Positions 1 through 8,092 of a stretch of 64,000 bases of DNA are shown here, in pieces (position 1 is the first letter of the stretch; every line of letters starts with the position of its first letter). Position numbers and translations under genes: made by a program. Origin of the DNA: JBBSBL01 sp963735885 (GTDB taxonomy: Bacteria; Actinomycetota; Thermoleophilia; Solirubrobacterales; Solirubrobacteraceae); NCBI GenBank assembly GCA_963735885.1, contig CAVTMP010000004.1, forward strand, positions 62,001 to 126,000, written 5' to 3'. A model generated the notes under the pieces. That model was given only the letters and a program-made list of their open reading frames with translations. It had not been told where the DNA came from and ran no database searches.

Positions 1-380
1 TCGCCGTCGAAGACCTCGTCGGTGATCGTCGTGCGCAGCGGCAGCGCCACGGCGAGGAACCCGAGCGCGAAGCCGGCCTGGATGAGCAGCGGCACGCGCA
101 GCTGCTCGCCCGCCAGGCCGCGCGCGCGGCGGTCGGCGATCGAGCGCGAGAGCAGCTGCTCGATCGGCCGGTAGATGACCGACACGATCGTGAGCAGGAC
201 CGACCACATGACGGCGATCCGCGAGTACTGGTCCGGGTCGAGCGCCTGGCTCGCGAGGACGAAGTAGAGGAAGGTGACGACGCCGGTCGACGCGATCCCG
301 ATCGACAGGATCCGCGCGCCGGCGGCGTAGGAGCGCGTCTCCGGCTCGGCGGCGCCGGCCGGGTCCTCAGCCCCGGCCAC
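1..380 (-). CDS. Polysaccharide flippase-like membrane protein (5' part, runs off the window)
   Basis: Only the first ~126 residues are present; the 3' end lies beyond the left edge. Reading from a GTG at 380, the protein has a short hydrophilic N-terminus, then two hydrophobic stretches (about residues 20-42 and 55-75) separated by polar residues, followed by a basic segment (SRSIADRRARG) and another hydrophobic stretch. This looks like the first helices of a Wzx/MATE-type lipid-linked oligosaccharide flippase, an inference supported by its place directly after a GT2 glycosyltransferase and a methyltransferase. The start overlaps the methyltransferase 3' end by 14 bp, so the three genes are probably one transcript. 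The family call is tentative because half or more of the protein is missing. Confidence 0.6.
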   Translation of the reverse strand, partial: MAGAEDPAGAAEPETRSYAAGARILSIGIASTGVVTFLYFVLASQALDPDQYSRIAVMWSVLLTIVSVIYRPIEQLLSRSIADRRARGLAGEQLRVPLLIQAGFALGFLAVALPLRTTITDEVFDG

Positions 381-996
381 CGAGGCGGACGAGCAGCATG
401 GTCCAGGGGAACGGGGACCGCGCCGCGACGACCTCGCCGTGGCGGGAGAGGAGGGCCACGAAGGACCGCTTGGACCAGTGGTTCAGGTGGCCGGGGGTGT
501 TGCCGAGGTCGCGGACGTAGGCGCCGCGGGCCAGGTTCAGGCCGCGCCACAGCGGCTCCCGCGGCACCGAGACGAGCAGATGGCGCGAGGCGACGCGCGC
601 CATCTCGGCCACGGTGTGGGCCGGATCGGGAACGTGCTCGAGCACCTCGATCGCGGCGGCGAGGTCGAACTCGCCGTCGGCGAACGGGAGGTTCTCGGCC
701 TTCATCACCCGGTACTCCAGGTTCTCGCGCCGGCGCGTCGCCCACTCGGCGGCGAGCTTGTCGTCCTCGAGGTCGATGCCGACGATCCGCCCGTCGCCGA
801 GCCGGTCCGCCCACCGGGCGGTGAGCACGCCCTCGCCGCAGCCGACGTCGAGCACCGAGCGGGGAGCGGCCTGGGTGAAGAGCTCGTCGAGCGTGCGCTC
901 GAAGGCGCCCATGAGCCGGCGAACCACCGGGTTGGTGGAGCCGTACTTGTCGTAGGTGTTGCCGGTCGGGACCTGCTCGGCGGCGCCCGCGCTCAT
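367..996 (-). CDS. Class I SAM-dependent methyltransferase
   Basis: A 209-residue protein. The SAM-binding motif I is clear near residue 45 (VLDVGCGEGVL), an acidic residue follows at the end of strand 2 (IVGIDLEDDKL), and motif IV-like AAAIEVLEHVPDP lies near residue 115. This is the UbiE/COQ5-like 'methyltransf_11' layout; the methyl acceptor cannot be told from sequence. The ATG at 996 overlaps the TGA of the upstream glycosyltransferase by 4 bp (ATGA), indicating translational coupling. Position between a glycosyltransferase and a flippase-like gene suggests it modifies a lipid-linked or surface sugar, an inference only. Confidence 0.85.
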   Translation of the reverse strand: MSAGAAEQVPTGNTYDKYGSTNPVVRRLMGAFERTLDELFTQAAPRSVLDVGCGEGVLTARWADRLGDGRIVGIDLEDDKLAAEWATRRRENLEYRVMKAENLPFADGEFDLAAAIEVLEHVPDPAHTVAEMARVASRHLLVSVPREPLWRGLNLARGAYVRDLGNTPGHLNHWSKRSFVALLSRHGEVVAARSPFPWTMLLVRLGGRG

Positions 997-2033
997 ACGC
1001 CGAGCGTCTCCCGCTCGGTGTCCCGTGGCGGCTCGGCCGCGCCCGCGGACGGCGCCCCGCCGTCCGCCGGCTCGTAGTGGGAGGGCGGGATCCCGAGCTG
1101 CAGCTCGATGCGGCGGACCTTCTCGAGGGTCCGCTGGGTGAGGACGCGCTGGGCGGCCAGGAGATCGCCGATCACCCCGAGCGCGGCGAGCAGCGCGGCG
1201 GTGAGGAACAGCACCGCGCCCAGGATCAGGGACTGCACGTGCCCGGCGCCGTCCCCCTGGACGAAGGCGACGAGGAAGCGGGTCCACACGGCGATCGAGG
1301 CCACCCCGACCAGGATCGCCCCGCCCCAGAACACCTTCAGGGGCTCGTACTGGCTGTAGATGCGGAAGATCGACAGCGCGTTGCGGCGCACGTAGGCGCC
1401 CATCGACGGGAAGAGCCGCGACTCGCGCGTCTTGGGGTTCGTCCGGATCGGGACGTCCTGCAGGGCGACGAGCAGCTTCCCGGCCTGGATGATCGTCTCC
1501 AGCGTGTAGGTGAACTTCGAGACGACCTGCATCTGCAGCGCGGCCTCGCGGTTGTAGGCGCGGAAGCCGGACGTCGTGTCGGGCACCTCGGTCGAGGAGG
1601 CCTGGCGCACGACCCACGAGCCGGCCTTCTGCAGCGCCTTCTTCAGCGGGGAGAAGTGCTCGATGGTCTCCACCTGGCGGTCGCCGACCACCATGTCGGC
1701 CTCGCCGCGGAGGATCGGCTCGACCAGCCGCTGGATGTCCCGGCCCTGGTACTGGTTGTCGGCGTCGGTGTTGACGATCACGTCGGCGCCGAGCTTCAGG
1801 CAGGCGTCGAGCCCGGCCTGGAAGCCGGCGGCCAGCCCCTTGTTGTTCGTGAGCCGCACGACGTGCTGCACGCCGCCCGCGCGGGCCACCTCCACGGTGC
1901 GATCGGTCGAGCCGTCGTCGATGATCAGCCACTCGACCTCGTCGAAGCCCGGGACCTCGCGCGGGAGGTCCGCCAGCGTGACCGGGAGGGTCTCCGCCTC
2001 GTCGAGGCAGGGGATCTGGATGATGAGCTTCAT
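993..2033 (-). CDS. GT2-family glycosyltransferase with C-terminal membrane helices
   Basis: A 346-residue inverting glycosyltransferase of the dolichol/undecaprenyl-phosphate sugar synthase type. The N-terminal Rossmann-like GT-A fold opens with KLIIQIPCLDEAETLP, carries the nucleotide-binding IIDDGSTDRT near residue 40 and the metal-binding DTD-like motif VNTDADNQYQ near residue 93. Two hydrophobic segments near residues 230-250 and 270-295 should anchor it in the membrane, as in GtrB/DPM1-like enzymes. The family transfers sugar from a nucleotide donor to a polyprenyl phosphate or extends a surface glycan. First gene of the flippase/methyltransferase group. A minus-strand TATCCT -10 box about 46 nt upstream leaves room for a short leader. 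Confidence 0.88.
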   Translation of the reverse strand: MKLIIQIPCLDEAETLPVTLADLPREVPGFDEVEWLIIDDGSTDRTVEVARAGGVQHVVRLTNNKGLAAGFQAGLDACLKLGADVIVNTDADNQYQGRDIQRLVEPILRGEADMVVGDRQVETIEHFSPLKKALQKAGSWVVRQASSTEVPDTTSGFRAYNREAALQMQVVSKFTYTLETIIQAGKLLVALQDVPIRTNPKTRESRLFPSMGAYVRRNALSIFRIYSQYEPLKVFWGGAILVGVASIAVWTRFLVAFVQGDGAGHVQSLILGAVLFLTAALLAALGVIGDLLAAQRVLTQRTLEKVRRIELQLGIPPSHYEPADGGAPSAGAAEPPRDTERETLGV

Positions 2034-2078
2034 GCGGTGCGGGGCTCGACCCGGAGGCCGCGCGGGACCGGAGTCGAA

Positions 2079-2084
2079 AGGATA
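2079..2084 (-). promoter_or_regulatory. -10 box of the glycosyltransferase group
   Basis: TATCCT read on the minus strand, 45 nt before the GT2 start codon. It is back to back with the plus-strand TATCCT of ribD, so this short region holds both divergent promoters. No -35 match is obvious. Confidence 0.45.
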
Positions 2085-2121
2085 CGCGCCGTGCGGCCCG
2101 GATCGTCGGCGCTCCCCACCG

Positions 2122-2127
2122 TATCCT
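2122..2127 (+). promoter_or_regulatory. -10 box of the riboflavin operon
   Basis: TATCCT 23 nt before the ribD ATG, giving a leader of roughly 15 nt. That is too short for an FMN riboswitch, and the conserved RFN-element core is not found here. Confidence 0.5.
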
Positions 2128-2150
2128 GGGAGTCGCAGCGCCCGAGCCCC

Positions 2151-3272
2151 ATGCCCGTCCGCACCGACACCGACGCCCCGCACCTGGCCCGCGCCATCGA
2201 GCTGGCCGAGCGCGGGCGGGGCCACGTCAGCCCGAACCCGCTCGTCGGCGCGGTGGTCGTCCGCGACGGCGAGGTGCTCGGGGAGGGGTGGCACACCGCC
2301 TACGGCGAGGCCCACGCGGAGGTCGAGGCGATCCGGGCCGCGGGCGACGCCGATCTGGCGGGCGCCACGCTGTACGTCTCGCTCGAGCCCTGCTGTCACG
2401 AGGGGCAGACGCCGCCGTGCACCGACGCGATCGTGGCGGCCCGCCTCGGGCGCGTGGTCGTCGCCGCGGACGATCCCTCCGAGAAGGCCTCGGGCCGCGG
2501 GCTCGGCATCCTGCGCGACGAGGGCATCGAGGTCGCGGTGGCCGACGGCGAGCTCGCCGCCCGGGCGCGCCGGCTCAACCAGCCGTTCCGCAAGCACGCG
2601 CGCACCGGACGGCCCTGGGTGCTCTTCAAGTCGGCGATGACGCTCGACGGCAAGGTGGCCACCGGCACCGGCGACTCGAAGTGGATCTCCGCCGAGCCGA
2701 GCCGCCGCCGCGCCCACCGCTGGCGGGCCGAGTGCGACGCCGTCGCGGTCGGCATCGGCACCGCGCTGGCCGACGACCCCCAGCTCACCGCCCGCCTGCC
2801 CGACGTCCGCCGCCAGCCGCGTCGCGTGGTCTTCGACTCGGAGGCGCGGCTGCCGCTCGACTCGCGGCTGGTGTCCGACGCGGCCGAGCAGCCGCTGACC
2901 GTCGTCGTCTCCCGCGCGGCCCGCCGGACCGCGGTCGGCGCGCTGGAGTCGGCCGGCGCGCGGGTGATCGTCACCACCGGTTCCAACGAGCCCGGCCGGG
3001 TGCGCTCCGCGCTCGACCAGCTCGGCGCCGAGGGGGTGACCTCGATGCTGCTGGAGGGCGGTCCGCGGCTCGCCGGAGCCTTCCTCGACGCCGGCGAGAT
3101 CGACGAGTTGCGGCTCTTCCTCGCGCCGGTCGTGCTCGGCGGCCGCGCCGCCCGCGACCCGCTCGAGGGGGAGGGGGTCGAGACGATCGCCGAGGCGGTC
3201 CGGGCGTTGACGCTCGAGTGCGAGTCGGTGGCGGGCGACGTGCTGGTCACGGCGCGCCTGCGGGAGTGGTGA
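2151..3272 (+). CDS. ribD: Bifunctional riboflavin deaminase/reductase RibD
   Basis: A 373-residue protein catalysing the second and third steps of riboflavin synthesis: deamination of the pyrimidine intermediate, then NADPH-dependent reduction of its ribosyl chain. The deaminase domain (about 1-145) has NPLVGAVVV, the zinc histidine and catalytic glutamate in HAEVEAI, and the two zinc cysteines in PCCHEGQTPPC. The reductase domain (about 150-373) begins with PWVLFKSAMTLDGKVATGTG and has the typical LLEGGPRLAGAFL. Length is usual for the family. First gene of ribD-ribE-ribBA-ribH; its TGA overlaps the ribE ATG by one base, implying coupled translation. Confidence 0.96.
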   Translation: MPVRTDTDAPHLARAIELAERGRGHVSPNPLVGAVVVRDGEVLGEGWHTAYGEAHAEVEAIRAAGDADLAGATLYVSLEPCCHEGQTPPCTDAIVAARLGRVVVAADDPSEKASGRGLGILRDEGIEVAVADGELAARARRLNQPFRKHARTGRPWVLFKSAMTLDGKVATGTGDSKWISAEPSRRRAHRWRAECDAVAVGIGTALADDPQLTARLPDVRRQPRRVVFDSEARLPLDSRLVSDAAEQPLTVVVSRAARRTAVGALESAGARVIVTTGSNEPGRVRSALDQLGAEGVTSMLLEGGPRLAGAFLDAGEIDELRLFLAPVVLGGRAARDPLEGEGVETIAEAVRALTLECESVAGDVLVTARLREW

Positions 3273-3856
3273 TGTTCACCGGGCTCGTGGCCGAGCTGGG
3301 CACGGTGGCCGCGGTGGAGGCGACCGACGCGGGGGCGCGCCTCACGGTCGAGGCGGGCCTCGCCCCGGAGCTCGGCGAGGGCGACTCGGTCGCGGTGAAC
3401 GGGGTGTGCCTCACGGCGACCGCGGTCGAGCCGGCGCGCTTCCACGCCGACGTCATGGGGGAGACGCTGCGCCGCTCCTCGCTCGGCGACGCCGCACCCG
3501 GGGCCCGGGTCAACCTCGAGCTGCCGCTGCGCGCGACCGACCGGCTCGGCGGCCACGTCGTCCAGGGCCACGTCGACGCGACCGGCGAGGTGGCCGAGGT
3601 GCGGAGCGACGGCTTCGCCCGCCTCGTGCGGATCGCCGCACCGCCCGCCCTGCTGCGCTACGTCGTGGAGAAGGGCTCGATCGCGGTCGACGGCGTCTCG
3701 CTGACCGTCGCCGCCCTCGGCGCCGACGACTTCACCGTCTCGCTCATCCCCGAGACGCTCGAGCGCACGACGCTCGGCGCCGCCGAGCCGGGACGGCGTG
3801 TCAACCTGGAGGTGGACGTGCTCGCGAAATACGTCGAGAGGCTGGTGAGCCGATGA
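3272..3856 (+). CDS. ribE: Riboflavin synthase alpha subunit RibE
   Basis: A 194-residue enzyme that dismutates two 6,7-dimethyl-8-ribityllumazines into riboflavin. It starts with the family hallmark MFTGLV and contains two lumazine-binding repeats: the first around residues 1-95 (VAVNGVCLTAT), the second around 97-190 (IAVDGVSLTV), each with the expected GHVVxGHVD-type segment between them (GGHVVQGHVDATG). Length is normal. Sits in the operon overlapping ribD by one base and ribBA by four (ATGA). Some databases call the same gene ribC. Confidence 0.96.
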   Translation: MFTGLVAELGTVAAVEATDAGARLTVEAGLAPELGEGDSVAVNGVCLTATAVEPARFHADVMGETLRRSSLGDAAPGARVNLELPLRATDRLGGHVVQGHVDATGEVAEVRSDGFARLVRIAAPPALLRYVVEKGSIAVDGVSLTVAALGADDFTVSLIPETLERTTLGAAEPGRRVNLEVDVLAKYVERLVSR

Positions 3857-5141
3857 GCCCGGAGACCCGGACGCCGTTCGCGACCATCGAGGACGCGATC
3901 GACGACATCCGCCAGGGCAAGATGGTCGTCGTCTGCGACGACGAGGACCGCGAGAACGAGGGCGACCTGACGATGGCCGCCCAGTTCGTCACGCCGGAGG
4001 CGATCAACTTCATGGCGAAGGAGGGGCGCGGGCTCATCTGCCTCGCGCTGACCCCGGACCGCTGCGACGAGCTCGGCCTCGACCTGATGGCGGCGAAGAA
4101 CGAGTCGCCCTTCGAGACGGCGTTCACCGTCTCGATCGAGGCGCGCGAGGGCGTCACGACCGGCATCTCCGCGGCGCGACCGCGCCCACACGATCCAGGT
4201 CGCGATCGACCCGGGCACCGCGCCGCGCGACCTCGTCCAGCCCGGCCACGTGTTCCCGCTCAAGGCGAAGGCCGGCGGGGTGCTCGAGCGCACCGGGCAG
4301 ACCGAGGCCGGCGTCGACCTCGCCCGCCTGGCCGGCCTCAACCCCGCCGGCGTGATCTGCGAGATCATGAACGACGACGGGACGATGGCCCGGGTCGACG
4401 ATCTCGTCGGCTACTGCGCGCGCCACGCGCTGAAGATGGTCACGGTCGCCGACCTCATCGCCTACCGGCGCCGGCACGACAAGCTCGTCGAGCGCGTCGT
4501 GGCGACCGGGCTGCCGACCGCGTTCGGCGACTTCACGGTCGTCGGCTACCGCTCGCTGGTCGACGACAAGCACCACGTCGCGATGGTCAAGGGCGAGGTC
4601 GCCGGGGCGGACGACGTGCTCGTCCGCGTCCACTCGGAGTGCCTCACCGGCGACGTCTTCCACTCGCTGCGCTGCGACTGCGGCGAGCAGCTCGAGTCGG
4701 CGCTGGCGATGATCGAGACCGAGGGGCGCGGGGTGCTGCTCTACCTCTCCCAGGAGGGCCGGGGGATCGGCCTGCTCAACAAGCTGCGCGCCTACAAGCT
4801 CCAGGAGGAGGGCCTCGACACCGTCGACGCGAACCTGCGAGCTCGGCCTGCCCGCCGACCTGCGCGACTACGGCATCGGCGCCCAGATCCTCACCGACCT
4901 CGGCCTGACCTCGATCCGGATCCTGACGAACAACCCGAAGAAGATCATCGGGCTCGAGGGCTACGGGCTCTCGGTGACCGACCAGGTGCCGATCCAGTCG
5001 CTGCCCAACCCGCACAACGCGGCCTACCTGCGGGCCAAGAAGGACCGCATGGGCCACACGCTCCACCATCAGGGGCTCGCGCTCGACGAGGAGATGATCG
5101 CCGGCGAGCGCAGCAGCGACCGCGAGCGGAGCGACGGGTGA
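3853..5141 (+). CDS. ribBA: Bifunctional DHBP synthase/GTP cyclohydrolase II RibBA (two apparent frameshifts)
   Basis: Encodes both entry enzymes of riboflavin synthesis: 3,4-dihydroxy-2-butanone-4-phosphate synthase (residues about 1-205) and GTP cyclohydrolase II (about 210-428). The first domain has DDEDRENEGDL; the second has the zinc cysteines in SECLTGDVFHSLRCDCGE and the conserved QEGRGIGL. The frame breaks twice, near 4177 and near 4838; removing one extra C at each place restores an uninterrupted 428-residue product with perfect family spacing. Since the enzymes are essential for flavin synthesis and the rest of the operon is intact, sequencing or assembly error is likelier than decay. 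The stop overlaps the ribH start (GTGA). Confidence 0.93.
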
Positions 5142-5602
5142 GCGACCCCGACCGCTTCGCGCTCTGCGTGGCGCGCTTCTACGCCGAGCTGGCCGACCGG
5201 CTCGTGGCCGGCGCCCGCGCGGCCCTGTCCGAGGCCGGGCACGAGGACGTCGACGAGCTCGACGTGCCGGGCGCCTTCGAGCTGCCGCTCGCCGCCCGCT
5301 ACGCGGCGGAGTCGGGGCGCTACGCCGGGATCGTCTGCCTCGGCGCGGTCATCCGCGGCGAGACCGACCACTACGACTACGTCTGCGCCGAGGCGGCGCG
5401 CGGGATACAGCAGGTCCAGCTCCTCAGCGGCGTGCCGTGCGGGTTCGGCGTGCTCACGGTCGACTCGATGGAGCAGGCCCTGGCGCGCTCGGGCGGCGAG
5501 GAGCGGGACTCCGGCCGCCACGCCGTCGCGGCGGTCCTCGCCTCGCTGGAGATCCGCCGGCGACTCGACGAGAAGCGCGGTCGGGCCGGCTTCACCGCCT
5601 GA
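5138..5602 (+). CDS. ribH: 6,7-dimethyl-8-ribityllumazine synthase RibH
   Basis: A 154-residue lumazine synthase, which condenses the RibD product with dihydroxybutanone phosphate. Characteristic segments in order: ALCVARFYAEL near the start (usual F-N replaced by F-Y), DVPGAFELPLAARY, LGAVIRGETDHYDYV with the catalytic histidine, and CGFGVLTVDSMEQALAR. It starts with GTG inside the ribBA stop codon (GTGA) and ends the operon. In the family it forms pentamers or 60-mer capsids that can enclose riboflavin synthase. Confidence 0.95.
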   Translation: MSDPDRFALCVARFYAELADRLVAGARAALSEAGHEDVDELDVPGAFELPLAARYAAESGRYAGIVCLGAVIRGETDHYDYVCAEAARGIQQVQLLSGVPCGFGVLTVDSMEQALARSGGEERDSGRHAVAAVLASLEIRRRLDEKRGRAGFTA

Positions 5603-5677
5603 TCGTCGCCGGCGGCGGGCGTGGGGCACGGCCTGCCTGCGCGGATCCGCCGCGCCGCGGCCGGGCGACCGCGCCGC

Positions 5678-5683
5678 TATCCT
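5678..5683 (+). promoter_or_regulatory. -10 box of rpmB, leaderless spacing
   Basis: TATCCT ending 9 nt before the ATG of L28, with no Shine-Dalgarno between; one of many such sites in the window. Confidence 0.55.
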
Positions 5684-5692
5684 CACCCGGCC

Positions 5693-5884
5693 ATGCCGAA
5701 GGTCTGCCACGTCTGCGCCAAGGGTCCCGCGTTCGGGAACAACCGCAGCCACTCAATGCGCGCCACCCGGCGACGCTTCGACCCGAACCTCCAGCGCGTC
5801 CGCATCGACGACGCGGGGACGCCGCGGCGCGTATACGTCTGCACGCGGTGCCTCAAGGCGGGCAAGGTCACCAAGGCACGCTGA
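5693..5884 (+). CDS. rpmB: 50S ribosomal protein L28
   Basis: A 63-residue basic protein of the large ribosomal subunit. It has the L28 opening (KVCHVCAKGPAFGNN), the RRRFDPNLQ segment and a second cysteine pair (VCTRCLKAGK), so it is the zinc-ribbon 'C+' form. The ATG is chosen because the conserved Pro-Lys-Cys start follows it directly and a TATCCT box precedes it. Neighbour fakA follows 23 nt downstream on the same strand, the usual actinobacterial rpmB-fakA-recG order. Confidence 0.95.
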   Translation: MPKVCHVCAKGPAFGNNRSHSMRATRRRFDPNLQRVRIDDAGTPRRVYVCTRCLKAGKVTKAR

Positions 5885-5907
5885 CGCTGACGCTCCGGTC
5901 GTCCGGC

Positions 5908-7548
5908 GTGACCAACGTCTCCCTCGTCCGGTTCCGTGGCGCGGTCGAGGCCGGTCTCGCGGCGCTCGAGGCGCGGCGCCAGGAGGTCAACGACCTCAAC
6001 GTCTTCCCGGTCGCGGACGGCGACACCGGCGACAACATGGCGCTCACGCTGCAGGCCGTGCTCACCGAGCTCGACCGCCTGGCGGCCTCCGGGCGCAGCC
6101 TCGACGAGATCGGGCGCGACGAGATCGTCCACTCCGTCGCGCGCGCCGCGCTGCTCGGCGCGCGCGGCAACAGCGGGGTCATCCTCTCCCAGCTCATCCG
6201 CGGAGCCGCCGAGGAGCTCATCTCGCGGCCCGGGGAGCTGATCGACCCGGTGCTCGTCGGCGCCGCCATGGTGCGCGCGGCCGACCAGGCCTACGGCTCG
6301 GTCCGCGAGCCCGCCGAGGGGACGATCCTCACCACGGTGCGCGAGATGGCGCTGCGCGTCGTCTCCGCGAGCGCTCACGCCGACGTCGTGCGCCTCGAGC
6401 GCGACACGCCGGCCGACATGCAGGACCGCGTGCTCGCCGGGGTGCTCGAGGACGCGATCGACGCGGGCCAGGAGTCCGTGCGGCGCGGCCCGGACCTGCT
6501 GCCGGCGCTGCGCGAGGCCGGCGTGGTCGATGCGGGGGCGTACGGGCTCGTGGTCATCTTCTCGGGCGTCGTCGCGGCGCTGCGGGGTGAGGACCCGCCG
6601 GAGATCGAGCACCACGCCGCCGCGCGGGTCACCCATCCGGAGCACCACTCCTCGACCTACCGCTACTGCGTGAACTTCGCGATCAGCGGCGAGGACCTGG
6701 ACGCGATCGCCCACATCCCGGCGCTCGAGCTGCTCGGGGACTCCGTGCTCGTCGTCGGCGACCGCACGACGCTGCGGGTCCACGTCCACGCGGACGACCC
6801 GGACGCCGCGACCGGGCTCTTCGACGGCGTCGGCGAGGTCTCCCACCTCGACGTCGCCGACATGCACGAGCAGATGGAGCAGCGCTCCGAGCGGCTGGCC
6901 GCCGCGCTCCCGGGTGAGTCCAGGACGGCGGTCGTCGCGGTCGTGTCCGGCCCGGGGATGCGCGACCTCTTCGAGAGCCTGGGCGTCCACACCCTCGACG
7001 GCGGCCCGACGCTCAACCCCTCCACCTACGACCTGCTCGCCGGGATCCACGCCGTGCCGGCGGAGGAGGTCGTGCTGCTTCCGTCCTCGGCCAACGTGCT
7101 GATGGCGGCCGAGGCGGCGGCGCAGCAGTCCGACCGCGAGGTCCGCGTCGTGCCGACGCGCTCCCAGCAGGCGGGGCTGGCGGTCGCCATGGCCCACGAT
7201 CCGGCGCGGCCGGCCGACGACAACGCCGCGGCGATGCAGGCGGCGCTCGGACTCGTGCGCACCGGCGGCGTGGCCCCGGCCGCGCGCGAGGACACCCACG
7301 GGCGCTTCGCGGCCGGCGAGGCGGTGGCCTTCGTCGAGGAGGAGATCGTGGCGTGGGGCGAGCCCGCGGCGGCGCTGCGCGCCGTGCTCGAGCGGCTCGG
7401 CGACGGCGCGGAGCTCGTGACGTGCATCGCGAGCGCGGACGCCCCGCTCGCCGAGGCGGCGATCGCGACGCTCGCGCCCGACGGCATCGAGCTCGAGCTG
7501 AGCTCGGGCGGCCCCCCGAGCTGGTGGTGGCTGCTCGCGGCGGAGTAG
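5908..7548 (+). CDS. fakA: DAK-domain fatty acid kinase FakA-like (YloV family)
   Basis: A 546-residue protein with an N-terminal dihydroxyacetone-kinase L-like ATP-binding domain (about 1-200; NVFPVADGDTGDNMALTL supplies the metal-ligating aspartates) followed by the FakA middle and C-terminal domains (YRYCVNFAISGED; NPSTYDLLAGIHAV). In Firmicutes FakA phosphorylates fatty acids presented by FakB; the actinobacterial orthologue between rpmB and recG is assumed to act alike but is less studied. GTG start (VTNVSLVRFRGAV), no frameshift, normal length. No fakB-like gene is seen in the window. Confidence 0.88.
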   Translation: MTNVSLVRFRGAVEAGLAALEARRQEVNDLNVFPVADGDTGDNMALTLQAVLTELDRLAASGRSLDEIGRDEIVHSVARAALLGARGNSGVILSQLIRGAAEELISRPGELIDPVLVGAAMVRAADQAYGSVREPAEGTILTTVREMALRVVSASAHADVVRLERDTPADMQDRVLAGVLEDAIDAGQESVRRGPDLLPALREAGVVDAGAYGLVVIFSGVVAALRGEDPPEIEHHAAARVTHPEHHSSTYRYCVNFAISGEDLDAIAHIPALELLGDSVLVVGDRTTLRVHVHADDPDAATGLFDGVGEVSHLDVADMHEQMEQRSERLAAALPGESRTAVVAVVSGPGMRDLFESLGVHTLDGGPTLNPSTYDLLAGIHAVPAEEVVLLPSSANVLMAAEAAAQQSDREVRVVPTRSQQAGLAVAMAHDPARPADDNAAAMQAALGLVRTGGVAPAAREDTHGRFAAGEAVAFVEEEIVAWGEPAAALRAVLERLGDGAELVTCIASADAPLAEAAIATLAPDGIELELSSGGPPSWWWLLAAE

Positions 7549-7630
7549 GGGGCGGGGCGGGGGCCGGGCCGCCGGCGGCCGGTGGCCGGGCCTGGGGGGC
7601 GCTCGTGCCCGGACCGTTGCCGGCCCTCGG

Positions 7631-7670
7631 CGCTGACGGCGAGCCTGGTCCGCTGACGGCGAGCCTGGTC
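7631..7670. repeat. 20-bp perfect tandem repeat, two copies
   Basis: CGCTGACGGCGAGCCTGGTC occurs twice head to tail without mismatch in the noncoding gap upstream of recG. Confidence 0.9.
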
Positions 7671-7883
7671 GTCTCCGGGCCGGTCCGCCGCCTCGGCGCC
7701 AACGGCGGCAAGGAAGGGGGCGGGCTCGGGCACTCCGCGGGCTCGCCGTACGAGGTCCGTGCGCCATCGTCGTCGAATATCGGCGCGGATGGCACCCGCA
7801 TCAGGGTCCGCGTCGATGCGGCTGCGATTCTCCCCGCTATCCGACGAAGATCGCAGCCGCGTCCGTTCTGCCGCTGCGGATCG

Positions 7884-8019
7884 GGGTTCACCCGCCGACG
7901 CCGGCGGCCCTCTTCCCCAGCCGCCGTTGGCCGAGCCCGCGATGCGCCCCCGGGTTCGCCCGCGGACGCCGGCTCACCACCTCCTTCCCCGGTCGCCGTC
8001 GGCCGAGCCCGCCGGGCGC
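7884..8019. repeat. 68-bp imperfect tandem repeat
   Basis: Two consecutive units, beginning GGGTTCACCCGCCGACGCC and GGGTTCGCCCGCGGACGCC, share most positions, including a CTTCCCC...GCCG(T/T)(T/C)GGCCGAGCCCGC segment. Noncoding. Confidence 0.75.
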
Positions 8020-8092
8020 GCGGGAGAGCCCGCCACCCCCGCGAGCGAGCTGCGCCTCCGGCCCGACCGCGCCCCGCGTCATCCTCGTCGTC

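Larger units (their letters stand above)
7549..8092. other. 544-bp gap between fakA and recG with degenerate repeats
   Basis: No convincing gene is present. The DNA contains related copies of a ~20-26 bp word resembling CTCGGCGCTGACGGCGAGCC: direct copies around 7627, 7651 and 7691 and inverted copies around 7911-7936 and 7980-8006, plus a 68-bp imperfect tandem repeat. Short reading frames that cross it look like shadows with no family resemblance. Confidence 0.6.

Noticed and set aside
367..1932. Long open frames opposite or overlapping real genes, some over 500 codons, across the whole window
   Set aside because: In DNA this GC-rich stop codons are scarce, so shadow frames are expected. 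They are Arg/Pro/Ala-rich, lack family motifs, and overlap genes with clear motifs and normal third-position GC.
2034..2150. FMN riboswitch upstream of ribD
   Set aside because: The leader after the -10 box is about 15-17 nt, and the conserved RFN core is not present in the gap.
3853..5141. Programmed frameshifting in ribBA and other broken genes
   Set aside because: The breaks do not share a slippery heptamer or downstream structure, occur in many unrelated genes, and are mended by one G/C each; error is simpler.
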